A stretch of 64,000 nt of DNA. Origin: Saccharopolyspora hirsuta (GTDB taxonomy: Bacteria; Actinomycetota; Actinomycetes; Mycobacteriales; Pseudonocardiaceae). The position numbers were made by a program, and so were the translations under genes. The stretch covers positions 248,001 to 312,000 of the forward strand of contig NZ_VWPH01000008.1 of the NCBI RefSeq assembly GCF_008630535.1. Direction: 5' to 3'. Under the pieces are notes generated by a model. The model was not told where the DNA came from and searched no databases. It saw nothing but the letters and a program-made list of their open reading frames with translations. The stretch's first letter is position 1. Each line of letters starts with the position of its first letter. Shown here in pieces: positions 36,504-45,530 of the stretch.

Positions 36504-38072
36504 ATGCAGGACGCGCAGCTTCGGACCGATCGGCGGAGTGGTCGTTCCGGCCCCCGCCGAGCCCCCGGTGATCTCGCCGCCAGCCCGTTCCGGGCGGATC
36601 GGGACCGGGTGTCCAGCTCGGCGTTCTTCGCCCGGCTGGGCGGGGTCACCCAGGTCGTCAGCCCCAGCGGCTCCGGGCTGCTGCTGCACAACCGGCTGAC
36701 GCACAGCCTGAAGGTCGCCCAGGTCGCGCGGGCCATCGCCGAGCGGCTGGTGGCCGATCCCGCGGACCTGACCAAGCTGGACCGGCTGGGCGGCTGCGAC
36801 CTGGACGTGGTGGAGGCCGCCGGGCTCGGGCACGACCTCGGCCACCCGCCGTTCGGGCACCTCGGCGAGAGCGTGCTGGACCGGCTCGCCCGGCAGCGGT
36901 TCGCGCTGCCCGACGGCTTCGAGGGCAACGCCCAGAGCTACCGTGTGGTGACCCGCATCGACGTGCGCGGCATCGGTTGCGACGGCCTGGACCTGACCGC
37001 GGCCGTGCGCGCCGCGCTGCTGAAGTACCCGTGGACGCGCCTGGCCGAGCCGCAGCCGCACCCGCGCCACCTGCCGGTGCCGCCGCGGGGTGCTTCCGAA
37101 CCGGAGGAGGCGCCGGGCACGGGGTCGGCCAAGTTCTCCTGCTACAGCACCGAGCTGGACGACATGGTCGACGCGCGCACCCCGTTCCGCGGGCGGCTGG
37201 CGGACTGGCAGCAGACCGTCGAGGCGTCGATCATGGACACCGCCGACGACATCGCCTACGCGATCCACGACCTGGAGGACTTCCACCGCGTCGGGATCCT
37301 GCAGCACACCAGCGTCTCGCACGAGCTGACCGAGTGGCTGGGGCACGCGGTGGAGTTCGCCGGGCGCTCCGACGCCGACCTGGCCGGGGACGGGATGCGG
37401 CCCGGCTGCTCGCTGGAGCGGCTGCGCCGCCGCCTGCACGCCAAGGACGCCTGGATCGCCGACGACGAGGCGTTCGTCAGCGCGGTCAAGAAGGTGGTCG
37501 CGAACCTGGTCACCAAGCTGCTGGAGGTGCCGTTCGACCGCTCGCAGCAGGCCGAGCAGGCGGTCGCGGCGTTCTCCGGGGAGTGGACCCAGCGGTTGGT
37601 GGAGGGCATCCAGGTCGTCGAGGAGCCCCCGACGCGCTCCGGGCACGTCGCGCTGGCGGTGGAGCAGTGGCACGAGGTGCAGGTGCTGAAGTTCGTGCAC
37701 CGCCGGTTCGTGCTGCAGCGCCCGGACCTCGCGCTGCACCAGCGCGGCCAGGACCGGCTGCTGAGCAAGCTGGTCGAAGCGCTGGACAACTGGCTGATCG
37801 ACCGCAGCGAGGCGGCCCGCCTGCCGCACCGGCTGCGCGACCTGTTCGACCGGGCCCGCGCCGAGTTCGCGCTGCTGCACCGCGACGCCCCGGAACTGCT
37901 GGTGCAGCCGGGGGAGCCGGTCGCGATCGACGCCGCGCACCTGGAGCGGATGGCGCGCGGCCGGGCTGTGATCGACTTCGTCGCCTCGCTCACCGACGAC
38001 CAGGCCGCCGCCCTGCTGGAGGCCTTGTCCGGTCGCACGACGCAGCTCTGGAACGACACGTTCGTGCTGTGA
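36504..38072 (+). CDS. dgt: dGTP triphosphohydrolase
   Basis: A 522-residue HD-superfamily phosphohydrolase that cleaves dNTPs (classically dGTP) to nucleoside plus tripolyphosphate, affecting dNTP pools and sometimes phage replication. The HD metal residues are in HNRLTHSLKVAQVAR (His), GLGHDLGHPPFGHLGE (His-Asp) and SIMDTADDIAYAIHDLED (Asp). The length fits the long Dgt type rather than the short dgtP type. The leaderless-type ATG 36504 is chosen. The stop overlaps the next gene's GTG. Confidence 0.92.
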   Translation: MQDAQLRTDRRSGRSGPRRAPGDLAASPFRADRDRVSSSAFFARLGGVTQVVSPSGSGLLLHNRLTHSLKVAQVARAIAERLVADPADLTKLDRLGGCDLDVVEAAGLGHDLGHPPFGHLGESVLDRLARQRFALPDGFEGNAQSYRVVTRIDVRGIGCDGLDLTAAVRAALLKYPWTRLAEPQPHPRHLPVPPRGASEPEEAPGTGSAKFSCYSTELDDMVDARTPFRGRLADWQQTVEASIMDTADDIAYAIHDLEDFHRVGILQHTSVSHELTEWLGHAVEFAGRSDADLAGDGMRPGCSLERLRRRLHAKDAWIADDEAFVSAVKKVVANLVTKLLEVPFDRSQQAEQAVAAFSGEWTQRLVEGIQVVEEPPTRSGHVALAVEQWHEVQVLKFVHRRFVLQRPDLALHQRGQDRLLSKLVEALDNWLIDRSEAARLPHRLRDLFDRARAEFALLHRDAPELLVQPGEPVAIDAAHLERMARGRAVIDFVASLTDDQAAALLEALSGRTTQLWNDTFVL

Positions 38073-38743
38073 GCCGGGTGCGCGAGCTCGCCGGTGGCGG
38101 GCGTGCCGTCGAGGTGGCCCGGGAGCGCGTGCCGGGCTGGTTCGAGCGGTTCGCGACGACCCACGGCGGTGTCGAGCGGACCGTCCTGGCTCCCCGGCGG
38201 ATCGAGGTCGGCGCCGCCGACGGTGCGCGCGCGATCGTCGACGTGCCGTTCGGTCCGCTGCCCCCGCCGCACGGCGAGCAGCCGGGGCTGGTGGTGCGAC
38301 CGCTGGTCGAGCACCTGGCGCAGCCGCGCCGGATCGGCCTGGTGCTGGTCCGGCTCGGTGCGCACAGCGTCGGCATCGCCCGCGGTGGCCGGGTCGAGCG
38401 GTCGACCACCGGCCAGCACCTGGTGCACGGCAGGCACAAGGCGGGCGGCTGGTCGCAGCAGCGCTTCGCCCGCCGTCGCGAGGGCCAGTCGCGGCGGTCG
38501 TTGGAGGCGGCGGCCGATGCGGTGGCCCGGGTCCTGCTGCCGGTGCGCGACGAGCTCGACGCCGTGGTGCTGGGCGGGGACCGGCAGGCGCTCGCGGCGC
38601 TGGGGGAGGACCGGCGGTTGACCGGGCTGCTGGCCGCGGCCGAGCCCCGGGTGCTGGACGTGCCGGAACCGCGCCGCGCGGTGCTCGACGAGGCCGCCGA
38701 GCGGGCCACCGGGGTGGAGATCCAGGTCCACGACGCGGTGTGA
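38069..38743 (+). CDS. acVLRF1-type peptidyl-tRNA hydrolase (Vms1-like release factor)
   Basis: A 224-residue protein with the motif HKAGGWSQQRFARRREGQ at residues 123-140. This is the signature of the actinobacterial Vms1/ANKZF1-like release-factor group, where the glutamine-containing GGxxQ loop resembles eRF1 and releases nascent chains from stalled 50S-tRNA complexes. The N-terminal part (residues 1-110) is a variable domain. The GTG start overlaps the dgt stop as GTGA, so both are co-translated. The next gene encodes an ABC-F ribosome factor, giving a local theme of ribosome rescue or protection. Confidence 0.85.
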   Translation: MSRVRELAGGGRAVEVARERVPGWFERFATTHGGVERTVLAPRRIEVGAADGARAIVDVPFGPLPPPHGEQPGLVVRPLVEHLAQPRRIGLVLVRLGAHSVGIARGGRVERSTTGQHLVHGRHKAGGWSQQRFARRREGQSRRSLEAAADAVARVLLPVRDELDAVVLGGDRQALAALGEDRRLTGLLAAAEPRVLDVPEPRRAVLDEAAERATGVEIQVHDAV

Positions 38744-38787
38744 CCGACGGAATGTGATCCGCGATCAATTCGGTGGACATCGCCCGT

Positions 38788-38793
38788 TACACT
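38788..38793 (+). promoter_or_regulatory. -10 box (TACACT) upstream of the ABC-F leader ORF
   Basis: TACACT fits TANNNT and lies 6 bases before the GTG at 38800, predicting a transcript that begins with the leader ORF. No matching -35 was recognised. Confidence 0.5.
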
Positions 38794-38799
38794 GGTTCC

Positions 38800-38871
38800 G
38801 TGGTCACCAAGCGTTTCGTGGTCCGCGTTCCCCGCGCCACTCCGTCGCTGATCCGCCCGGTCGTCGCTTAG
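38800..38871 (+). CDS. Predicted 23-residue leaderless leader peptide upstream of the ABC-F gene
   Basis: A short ORF, GTG to TAG, encoding a basic Val/Arg/Pro-rich peptide that begins MVTKRFVVRVPR and ends SLIRPVVA. It has no ribosome site, but a TANNNT box stands 6 bases upstream, as for the other leaderless genes here. It ends 87 bases before the ABC-F start. A 6-bp stem (38855-38860 with 38875-38880) spans its stop codon. Antibiotic-responsive ABC-F genes such as vmlR and msrD are controlled by ribosome stalling on similar leader peptides, so an attenuation role is plausible. Expression is not proven. Confidence 0.5.
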   Translation: MVTKRFVVRVPRATPSLIRPVVA

Positions 38872-38893
38872 CCGCCGGGCCGCCCAGCCCCCG

Positions 38894-38917
38894 CGCCCAC
38901 CCCTCGGTCGGTGGGCG
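38894..38917 (+). promoter_or_regulatory. Hairpin between leader ORF and ABC-F gene, possible attenuator
   Basis: An 8-bp perfect stem (38894-38901 with 38910-38917) and an 8-base loop, followed by TGTTCG. It lies 22 bases after the leader stop and 41 bases before the ABC-F start. It could terminate transcription or hold the mRNA closed. Competing pairing with the hairpin at the leader stop is possible. Confidence 0.4.
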
Positions 38918-38958
38918 TGTTCGTGGAATCGCTCGACCACTACTTCCCGGAGTTCCCC

Positions 38959-40587
<1,629 letters not shown>

Positions 40588-40658
40588 CAACCGCCGTACG
40601 GCCAGCCTGCGCTACTACAGATGGATTAGTGCATTCCGGTGATCGCCGGGCGGTCATC

Positions 40659-40681
40659 TCGGCCGTTGGCCGATCTTTTTT
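40659..40681 (+). terminator. Intrinsic terminator after the ABC-F gene
   Basis: A 6-bp perfect stem (40659-40664 with 40668-40673), a 3-base loop and a tail TC followed by six to seven T. One of the few classical U-tract terminators in the window. Confidence 0.75.
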
Positions 40682-40775
40682 CCATGATCGCCTGGCGTTC
40701 CCGCCTTTCCTGTTCGATCATTGCGCTGACAGGGGTCGCGAGGCCCGACCTGCTCAGAGGGAAGGCGGGGACACC

Positions 40776-40985
40776 GTGGCTGAGCTGAAGAAAGGTGCGC
40801 GCATCACAGGGAGTGCGCGGGACAAGCTTGCCAGTGACCTACGGAAGAAGTACGAGAAGGGGGCTAGCATCCGCGCTCTCGCGGAGGCGACCGGCCGGTC
40901 GTACGGCTTCGTGCACCGGGTGCTGAGCGAATCAGGTGTGCAGCTGCGCGGTCGTGGGGGCGCGACGCGTTCCAAGAAGAAGTGA
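40776..40985 (+). CDS. Small basic helix-turn-helix protein (Rv1473A-like)
   Basis: A 69-residue protein. Residues 20-60 form an HTH (KYEKGASIRALAEATGRSYGFVHRVLSESGV) of the kind used by small DNA-binding proteins, and the C-terminus is a basic GRGGATRSKKK tail. The start GTG 40776 is preceded by GAAGGCGGGG. Its place just after the ABC-F gene matches M. tuberculosis Rv1473A, annotated as a possible regulator. It is short enough to be missed by default settings. Target genes are unknown. Confidence 0.85.
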   Translation: MAELKKGARITGSARDKLASDLRKKYEKGASIRALAEATGRSYGFVHRVLSESGVQLRGRGGATRSKKK

Positions 40986-41088
40986 GCTCGGCGGCCACCG
41001 GCCGCAGAGCCTGTTGGAGGGTGCCGCTGACGCCGCTTGCGGCCGTGCGGACGGCAGTCGCCGACGGGCTCTCAGCGAGGAGGTCCGC

Positions 41089-41898
41089 TTGGCGGAGTCG
41101 ATGGTGGACGCCGACCTGCTGGATCGTGGCGGTGTGGGGCTCACGATCCGGGGTCGGCGGGCCACGATCACGTTGAACCGCCCGGACAAGCTCAACGCGC
41201 AGACGCCGCACACCTGGCAGGCGCTCCGGGAGATCGGTCGATGCCTGGGCGCGGAGGTCCGGGTCGTGGTGCTGCGCGGCGCCGGTCGGGCGTTCTCGGC
41301 CGGGCTGGACCGGCGGCTGTTCACCGCCGCCGAGGTGGACGGGGCACCGGGCCTGGTGTCGCTGGCCCAGCGTCCCACCGAACAGGCCGACGCCGAGATC
41401 GCCGGCTTTCAACAGGGGTTCAGCTGGTTGCGCGAACCCGACAGGGTGACCATCGCGTCAGTGCGGGGGCATGCGATAGGCGCCGGATTCCAGCTGGCGT
41501 TGGCGTGCGACCTCAGAGTGGTCGCCGCCGGCGCCAGCTTCCGCATGGCCGAGACCGGGCTGGGTCTGGTGCCCGACCTCGGTGGCACGTTGCCGCTGGT
41601 CAGAACCGTCGGATACGCCCGGGCGGTGGAGATCTGCCTGACCGGGCGCGAGATCCTCGCGGACGAGGCGCTGCGGCTCGGGCTGGTCAACGCGGTCGTC
41701 GAACCGGACCGGCTGGACGCGGCCACCGATGAGCTGGCCGAAGTCGTCGCGCGACCGCCGCTCGGTGCGGTCCGCGAAACGCTGGCCCTGCTGGTGCAGG
41801 CCGACGAGGCCGTCGACCCGGAGCAGCAGCTGGCCGCCGAACGAGCCGCGCAGTTGCGCCGCATCGCCGAGATGGCCGCGCGGCCCGGCACCGAGTGA
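41089..41898 (+). CDS. Enoyl-CoA hydratase/isomerase family protein
   Basis: A crotonase-fold enzyme of 269 residues acting on acyl-CoA. Oxyanion-hole segments are GAGRAFSAGLDRR and VRGHAIGAGFQLALACDLRV. MAETGLGLVPDLGGTLPL carries the first acidic catalytic position as Glu, while the second reads Asp, so hydratase or isomerase activity is open. Start choice: AGGAGGT lies 4 bases before TTG 41089; the in-frame ATG 41101 has only GGCGGAG at tight spacing. Position after the HTH and ABC-F genes resembles the echA12 neighbourhood of M. tuberculosis. Confidence 0.85.
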   Translation: MAESMVDADLLDRGGVGLTIRGRRATITLNRPDKLNAQTPHTWQALREIGRCLGAEVRVVVLRGAGRAFSAGLDRRLFTAAEVDGAPGLVSLAQRPTEQADAEIAGFQQGFSWLREPDRVTIASVRGHAIGAGFQLALACDLRVVAAGASFRMAETGLGLVPDLGGTLPLVRTVGYARAVEICLTGREILADEALRLGLVNAVVEPDRLDAATDELAEVVARPPLGAVRETLALLVQADEAVDPEQQLAAERAAQLRRIAEMAARPGTE

Positions 41899-41899
41899 C

Positions 41900-41963
41900 G
41901 GCGATTTCGCGCGAGATCGCCGGTCTTGAGGCGCGCGATGCGCCGCTTTCACGCGAAATCGCC
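41900..41963. repeat. Intergenic palindrome pair with TTTC-N4-GAAA cores
   Basis: A 12-bp perfect inverted repeat (41900-41911 with 41952-41963). Each arm lies within its own short palindrome: GATTTCGCGCGAGATC on the left and TTTCACGCGAAA (41947-41958) on the right. It lies between the convergent crotonase and SIS genes and may act as a terminator for both. Related palindromes occur at 53314-53351 and 57818-57829. Confidence 0.6.
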
Positions 41964-41988
41964 GCGGCACCCGCGCTTGGCTGGCGGT

Positions 41989-42723
41989 TCAGAGCAGGCC
42001 CGGGACCCGTTCGCCGTAGTGGGCGAGGTTCGCCGCGTTGGCCTCGTCGCCGCCGATGGTGTTGGAGCTGCGCCAGACCGGGAGGTCGATTCCCCCGGCT
42101 GCGGCCAGGTCGAACAGCTCGACCAGCAGCATGTTCCACAGGAACGCGTTGGCCAGGGAGGACAGCGGGGCGGTCACCGGCGCGGCGGTCGGGTAGCTGG
42201 CGTCGCCGCCGGGCACCAGGGTGTCCAGCACGATCTCGGCCTCCTCGGCCAAGGTGGTCCCGGCGCGCTTGGGGGCTTCGGCGCTGGCCGTCGGCGAGGT
42301 GATCGCGATGACCGACGAGCCCGCCGCGCGGGCGGTGCGGGCCAGTTCCACCGGGTAGGGGTTCACCCCGGAGTTGGAGAACACCACCAGCGCGTCCACC
42401 CCGCCGCGGAAGCCCGCCCCGGTAAGGATCTCCTCGGCCAGACCGGTGCGCCGCTCGGTCCGGGTGCTGGGCACCGCGCCGTGCAGCGGCAGCAGGTCGT
42501 GGTGGTAGAGCGGCCGGACCGCGGCCAGCCCGCCCGCCCGGTAGAAGGACTCCATCACCCCGGCCAGCGAGTGCCCCGCGCCCGCGGTGCACACCAGGCC
42601 GTCCGCGCGGATCGCGGCGAGCAGCCGCTCGGCGGCGGTGCGCAGGTTCGCGGCGTTGTGCGCGCCGATCTTCCGCAGGTGTTCCAGCGTGTGCTCGGCG
42701 TGGCCGGGCGCGGTCTCCGACAT
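41989..42723 (-). CDS. SIS-domain sugar-phosphate protein (UPF0309 type)
   Basis: A 244-residue protein with a single SIS (sugar isomerase) domain: AGAGHSLAGVMESFYRAGG, then VVFSNSGVNPYPVELA and SVIAITSP, with conserved LWNMLLVELFDLAA near the end. Such proteins bind phosphosugars and in Streptomyces are linked to amino-sugar use. Start ATG 42721-42723 has GGAG upstream. A good TTGACC-N18-TATAGA promoter with an overlapping DasR/GntR-like palindrome precedes it, suggesting control by an N-acetylglucosamine-type regulator. Confidence 0.85.
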   Translation of the reverse strand: MSETAPGHAEHTLEHLRKIGAHNAANLRTAAERLLAAIRADGLVCTAGAGHSLAGVMESFYRAGGLAAVRPLYHHDLLPLHGAVPSTRTERRTGLAEEILTGAGFRGGVDALVVFSNSGVNPYPVELARTARAAGSSVIAITSPTASAEAPKRAGTTLAEEAEIVLDTLVPGGDASYPTAAPVTAPLSSLANAFLWNMLLVELFDLAAAGGIDLPVWRSSNTIGGDEANAANLAHYGERVPGLL

Positions 42724-42758
42724 TCGACGGCTCCTGTGGGCGAGCGGAAGGGACGTAA

Positions 42759-42790
42759 GGTCTATACCAATTTGGTGACGCGCCGGTCAA
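42759..42790 (-). promoter_or_regulatory. Promoter of the SIS gene with DasR/GntR-like operator
   Basis: On the minus strand: -35 TTGACC (complement of 42785-42790), an 18-base spacer and -10 TATAGA (complement of 42761-42766). The -10 lies within GGTATAGACC, close to the DasR-type consensus TGGTCTAGACCA. Binding there would block the promoter. Confidence 0.6.
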
Positions 42791-42858
42791 GGACCGCTTC
42801 CACCACTGGTGTGGTGGACGGGTACGCTGTTGATCAGCGACCAAGATCGAGGGGATGC

Positions 42859-43485
42859 ATGCCGCAGCGAGGCAACCGCAGAGAACTGCTCGCCGATGCC
42901 GCCATCGAGGTGTTGGCGCGCGAGGGAGGTCGTGGGCTCACCCACCGCGCGATCGATCGCGAGGCCGAGGTTCCCGAGGGCACCACGAAGAACTACTTCC
43001 CGACGCGAAGCGCGTTGTTCCTGGCCGTCGCGCGCTACCTGGCCGCCCGGCACACCGAGGCGCTGGACGCGCTGTGCGCCGAGATCCCCGCCGACGTCAG
43101 CTCCGAGGACATCACCGCGCTGTACGCGGCGATGCTGCGCCGGATGGCCACCAGCGCGCGGTCGCAGTTCCTGGCGCTGTTCGAACTGCACCTCGAAGCC
43201 GTTCGCAACCCCGATGTCCGCGAGGCGCTGAGCGCGATCACCGAGGCCAACGTCGACACCGCAGTGCAGCTGCACAGCGCGGTCGGGCGGCGGATCAGCC
43301 GCCGCGGGGCCGGGTTGCTGGACGCCGGGATGCTCGGCGTGGCGCTGTCGATGCTGAGCCTGCCCGAGGACCTGGTCTCCGACCTCGGCCTGGACGACGC
43401 CGACGGGCTGGCGCGGGCGTTATTGGCCCTCGGCTCGCCGCACGGCGGGCCGGCGATCGGGGTGCTGCGGGACGCGGCCGGTTGA
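42859..43485 (+). CDS. TetR-family transcriptional regulator
   Basis: A 208-residue regulator. The N-terminal HTH (RRELLADAAIEVLAREGGRGLTHRAIDREAEVPEGTTKNYFPTRSALF) is a TetR DNA-binding domain; the C-terminal helices are a variable ligand domain. Two ATGs overlap in different frames: 42855 has no TetR sequence, while 42859 gives MPQRGNRRELL and is preceded by GAGGGG. It is divergent from the SIS gene. No effector gene is obviously paired with it. Confidence 0.88.
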   Translation: MPQRGNRRELLADAAIEVLAREGGRGLTHRAIDREAEVPEGTTKNYFPTRSALFLAVARYLAARHTEALDALCAEIPADVSSEDITALYAAMLRRMATSARSQFLALFELHLEAVRNPDVREALSAITEANVDTAVQLHSAVGRRISRRGAGLLDAGMLGVALSMLSLPEDLVSDLGLDDADGLARALLALGSPHGGPAIGVLRDAAG

Positions 43486-43596
43486 GCCGGTGGCGCTTCG
43501 GGGCCGTGCACTGACGCACGGTAGCCTGCTGGGGAACGAGATCTGGGCAGGGGCGTCCTGGGGGTCGCCCACGATCGAAGTGGATGCAGGGAACGC

Positions 43597-44310
43597 ATGT
43601 CGAATCCAGCACAAGTCGAGCCCGGCCCGCTCGAACCACCCGCGGTGGTGTTCGCCCGCCTCGCCGATGTCCCGGTGGACGCCCTGGACAAGCTGATCGA
43701 GGCCACCCACGAGGTCTACGACGACCTGAACAAGGTGCTCGGCCACCCCTACTGGGGCGATCTGGTCTACCACCAGGGCGCGGCGATGAAGGCGCTGAAG
43801 GAAGCGCGGATCTGCTTGGAGGGGTTGCGCGCGGAAGCCGTCGGCGCGCGCAACACCGAGCTGGGGGTCACCGTCACCACCGCCGTCGTCTGCGGGGAGC
43901 GGTTCTACGCGCAGACCGAGGACGACAAGGCCGAACTGGTGGACAAGGTGCTGCGCCCGCCGCGGCCGGGGGCCTGCCACCTCTACGTCTGGGACCGGCC
44001 GCACCAGGACCCCGAGGCGCCCGGGCCCTACCTGCAGGTCCGGATCGTCACCGACCCCGAGCAGGAGGTCGGCGTCCTGAACTTCACCGAGGAGTCCGAG
44101 GACGGCGAGATGACGTCCTGGCACACCCTCAACCCGGATCCCTCGCCGGAGGCCCCGGCGCTGCCGTTCGACGCGGGCAGCACGCTGAAGTTCCCGCGCA
44201 ACGCGGTGCTGCCGTTCCGGGAACTCCGCGCCGCGCTGGACGAATTCACCCGGACCGGGCAGCGACCGGAGGCAGTGCAGTGGCAGACCGCGCGCTGGGG
44301 CGACCTCTGA
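43597..44310 (+). CDS. Imm1-like immunity family protein with N-terminal extension
   Basis: A 237-residue acidic soluble protein. The C-terminal 110 residues (VGVLNFTEESEDGEMTSW, FPRNAVLPFRELRAALDEF and GQRPEAVQW) resemble Imm1-type immunity proteins; the match is by recollection of the pattern and moderate. The N-terminal 90 residues (LIEATHEVYDDLNKVLGHPYWGDLVYH) are not recognised. No toxin or secretion gene is adjacent, so it would be an orphan immunity protein or have another role. Start ATG 43597 has AGGGA upstream. A structured repeat element follows its stop by 41 bases. Confidence 0.55.
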   Translation: MSNPAQVEPGPLEPPAVVFARLADVPVDALDKLIEATHEVYDDLNKVLGHPYWGDLVYHQGAAMKALKEARICLEGLRAEAVGARNTELGVTVTTAVVCGERFYAQTEDDKAELVDKVLRPPRPGACHLYVWDRPHQDPEAPGPYLQVRIVTDPEQEVGVLNFTEESEDGEMTSWHTLNPDPSPEAPALPFDAGSTLKFPRNAVLPFRELRAALDEFTRTGQRPEAVQWQTARWGDL

Positions 44311-44351
44311 GGAGAAACCTGTTTGTGGTTGCTTTGCTCAGGTGGTCGCTT

Positions 44352-44454
44352 GGCGGAACCTGAGAGCTTCCCCGGACTGCGGGTGCCCCTCCTGATGTAT
44401 GCCCAACACACGGCGGAGGGGCCGTCCTCGCCGGGAAAGCTCTCAGAACCCGCC
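44352..44454. ncRNA. Structured 103-nt intergenic element, copy A
   Basis: The fold is: outer GGCGG/CCGCC (44352-44356 with 44450-44454), then a 15-position stem (44361-44375 with 44431-44445, one mismatch), an asymmetric internal loop (9 and 8 bases), an 8-bp stem (44385-44392 with 44415-44422) and a 22-base terminal region. Copy B at 53107-53209 has exactly the same lengths, and its stems differ by paired changes. It lies between convergent genes. It could be an RNA, a transcription-end structure or a mobile palindromic repeat; the class is not known. Confidence 0.6.
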
Positions 44455-44532
44455 GGTGGTCGCCCTGCACAGCCACTCCAAGCGGTTGGCGCCGCTTGCA
44501 CGAGCGCGGACGGCTTCGCCGACAGTGTTTGA

Positions 44533-45360
44533 TCAACCGTAGATCCCCTGGACCGATCGTCCGGCGATGGTCGTGACGATCTTGAAGGCCTTCATCGCCT
44601 CGGTCATGTCCGGCGCGTCGAAGCCGACCCGGCGCACGTCCACCTGCTCCACGGTCGGGATCACCGCCGCGGCGGCGGCCAGGTGCGCGGCGTCGAACTC
44701 CACCTCGATGCGGTGCGGGCGCGCGTCGCCCGCAGTGCGTCCGGCCAGGCGCACGCTCTCGGTCGCCGCGCTGCGGATGTCGGCCGCGGTGCGGGCCGGT
44801 GGGCGGCAGATGGCCGCGTAGCGGCTGACGCACTCCTTGACCACGACGGTGTGCGCCGACGGCGCGTAGTCGGCGGCCTCCGCGCAGGCGCGGTCGTCCC
44901 CGGTGACCAGCAGGACGGGCACCCCGTGCTCGGCGGCCAGCGCCGCGTTCAGCCCGCCCTCGCCCGCCGGGCGGCCGTCCAGCCACACGCCGGTGATGGA
45001 GTTCTCCAGGTAGGTGTGCGACAGGACGCCCTCCGCGCCCGCCCGCGCGTGGTAGCCGAGGAACACCACACCGTCCACATCGGACTCGATGCCCTGCATC
45101 ATGGACAGCGGCTTGTGCCGACCGGTCAGCAGCACCGCCCGCTCGTCGAGGTCCTCCAGCAGCAGGTTGCGCTGCGAGGAGTGCGCCTCGTTGACCAGCA
45201 CGCCGGTCGCCCCGGCGGCGCACAGGCCTTCGACGCAGGCGTTGACGTCACCGGTGAACAACTTCCGGAAGCGCTGCCACTGCTCGGTCCCGGGCACCAC
45301 GTCGTCGGTCCAGGTGACGCCGGTGACGCCTTCCATGTCAGCTGAGATCAAGATCCGCAC
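44533..45360 (-). CDS. dppA: D-aminopeptidase DppA (peptidase family M55)
   Basis: A 275-residue zinc peptidase that releases D-amino acids from D-Ala-containing di- and tripeptides. Zinc ligands are in ISADMEGVTG (Asp, Glu), VNEAHSSQRNLL (His), LGYHARAG (His) and HTYLENS (Glu). GTG 45358-45360 is chosen because TAGATT lies 7 bases upstream and the N-terminus VRILISADMEG matches the family; further upstream codons encode low-complexity sequence. It is divergent from the dipeptide ABC transporter, as in the Bacillus dpp locus, where DppA and the transporter are co-encoded. Confidence 0.92.
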   Translation of the reverse strand: MRILISADMEGVTGVTWTDDVVPGTEQWQRFRKLFTGDVNACVEGLCAAGATGVLVNEAHSSQRNLLLEDLDERAVLLTGRHKPLSMMQGIESDVDGVVFLGYHARAGAEGVLSHTYLENSITGVWLDGRPAGEGGLNAALAAEHGVPVLLVTGDDRACAEAADYAPSAHTVVVKECVSRYAAICRPPARTAADIRSAATESVRLAGRTAGDARPHRIEVEFDAAHLAAAAAVIPTVEQVDVRRVGFDAPDMTEAMKAFKIVTTIAGRSVQGIYG

Positions 45361-45367
45361 GACCGCC

Positions 45368-45373
45368 AATCTA
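45368..45373 (-). promoter_or_regulatory. Probable -10 box (TAGATT) of leaderless dppA
   Basis: On the minus strand TAGATT lies 7 bases before the dppA GTG. The divergent spacer (45361-45530) also contains TTGACG (45470-45475), a possible -35 for the transporter operon, but without a good -10. Confidence 0.4.
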
Positions 45374-45530
45374 GGCGCGCTGTCCAGGCTTTCGGGGTTC
45401 GGCGCGCCGATCGGGTAACGGTTCGGTTCCACTGCGTGACGTCCGGCGGCGACAACTCGTGGTTAAGCATTGACGAACAGCGTCCGAAGGTGGTTCCTTT
45501 CTCTCACTCGCCGCGAAGGAGGGGTCACAA

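Noticed and set aside
38911..38958. GTG 38911 as the start of the ABC-F gene
   Set aside because: It lies in the descending arm of a hairpin without a ribosome site and adds 16 residues not typical of the family; TTG 38959 has a ribosome site and the family N-terminus.
44323..44532. Short ORFs inside structured element A
   Set aside because: They follow the stem sequences on both strands and change with compensatory substitutions, so the signal is structure and not coding.
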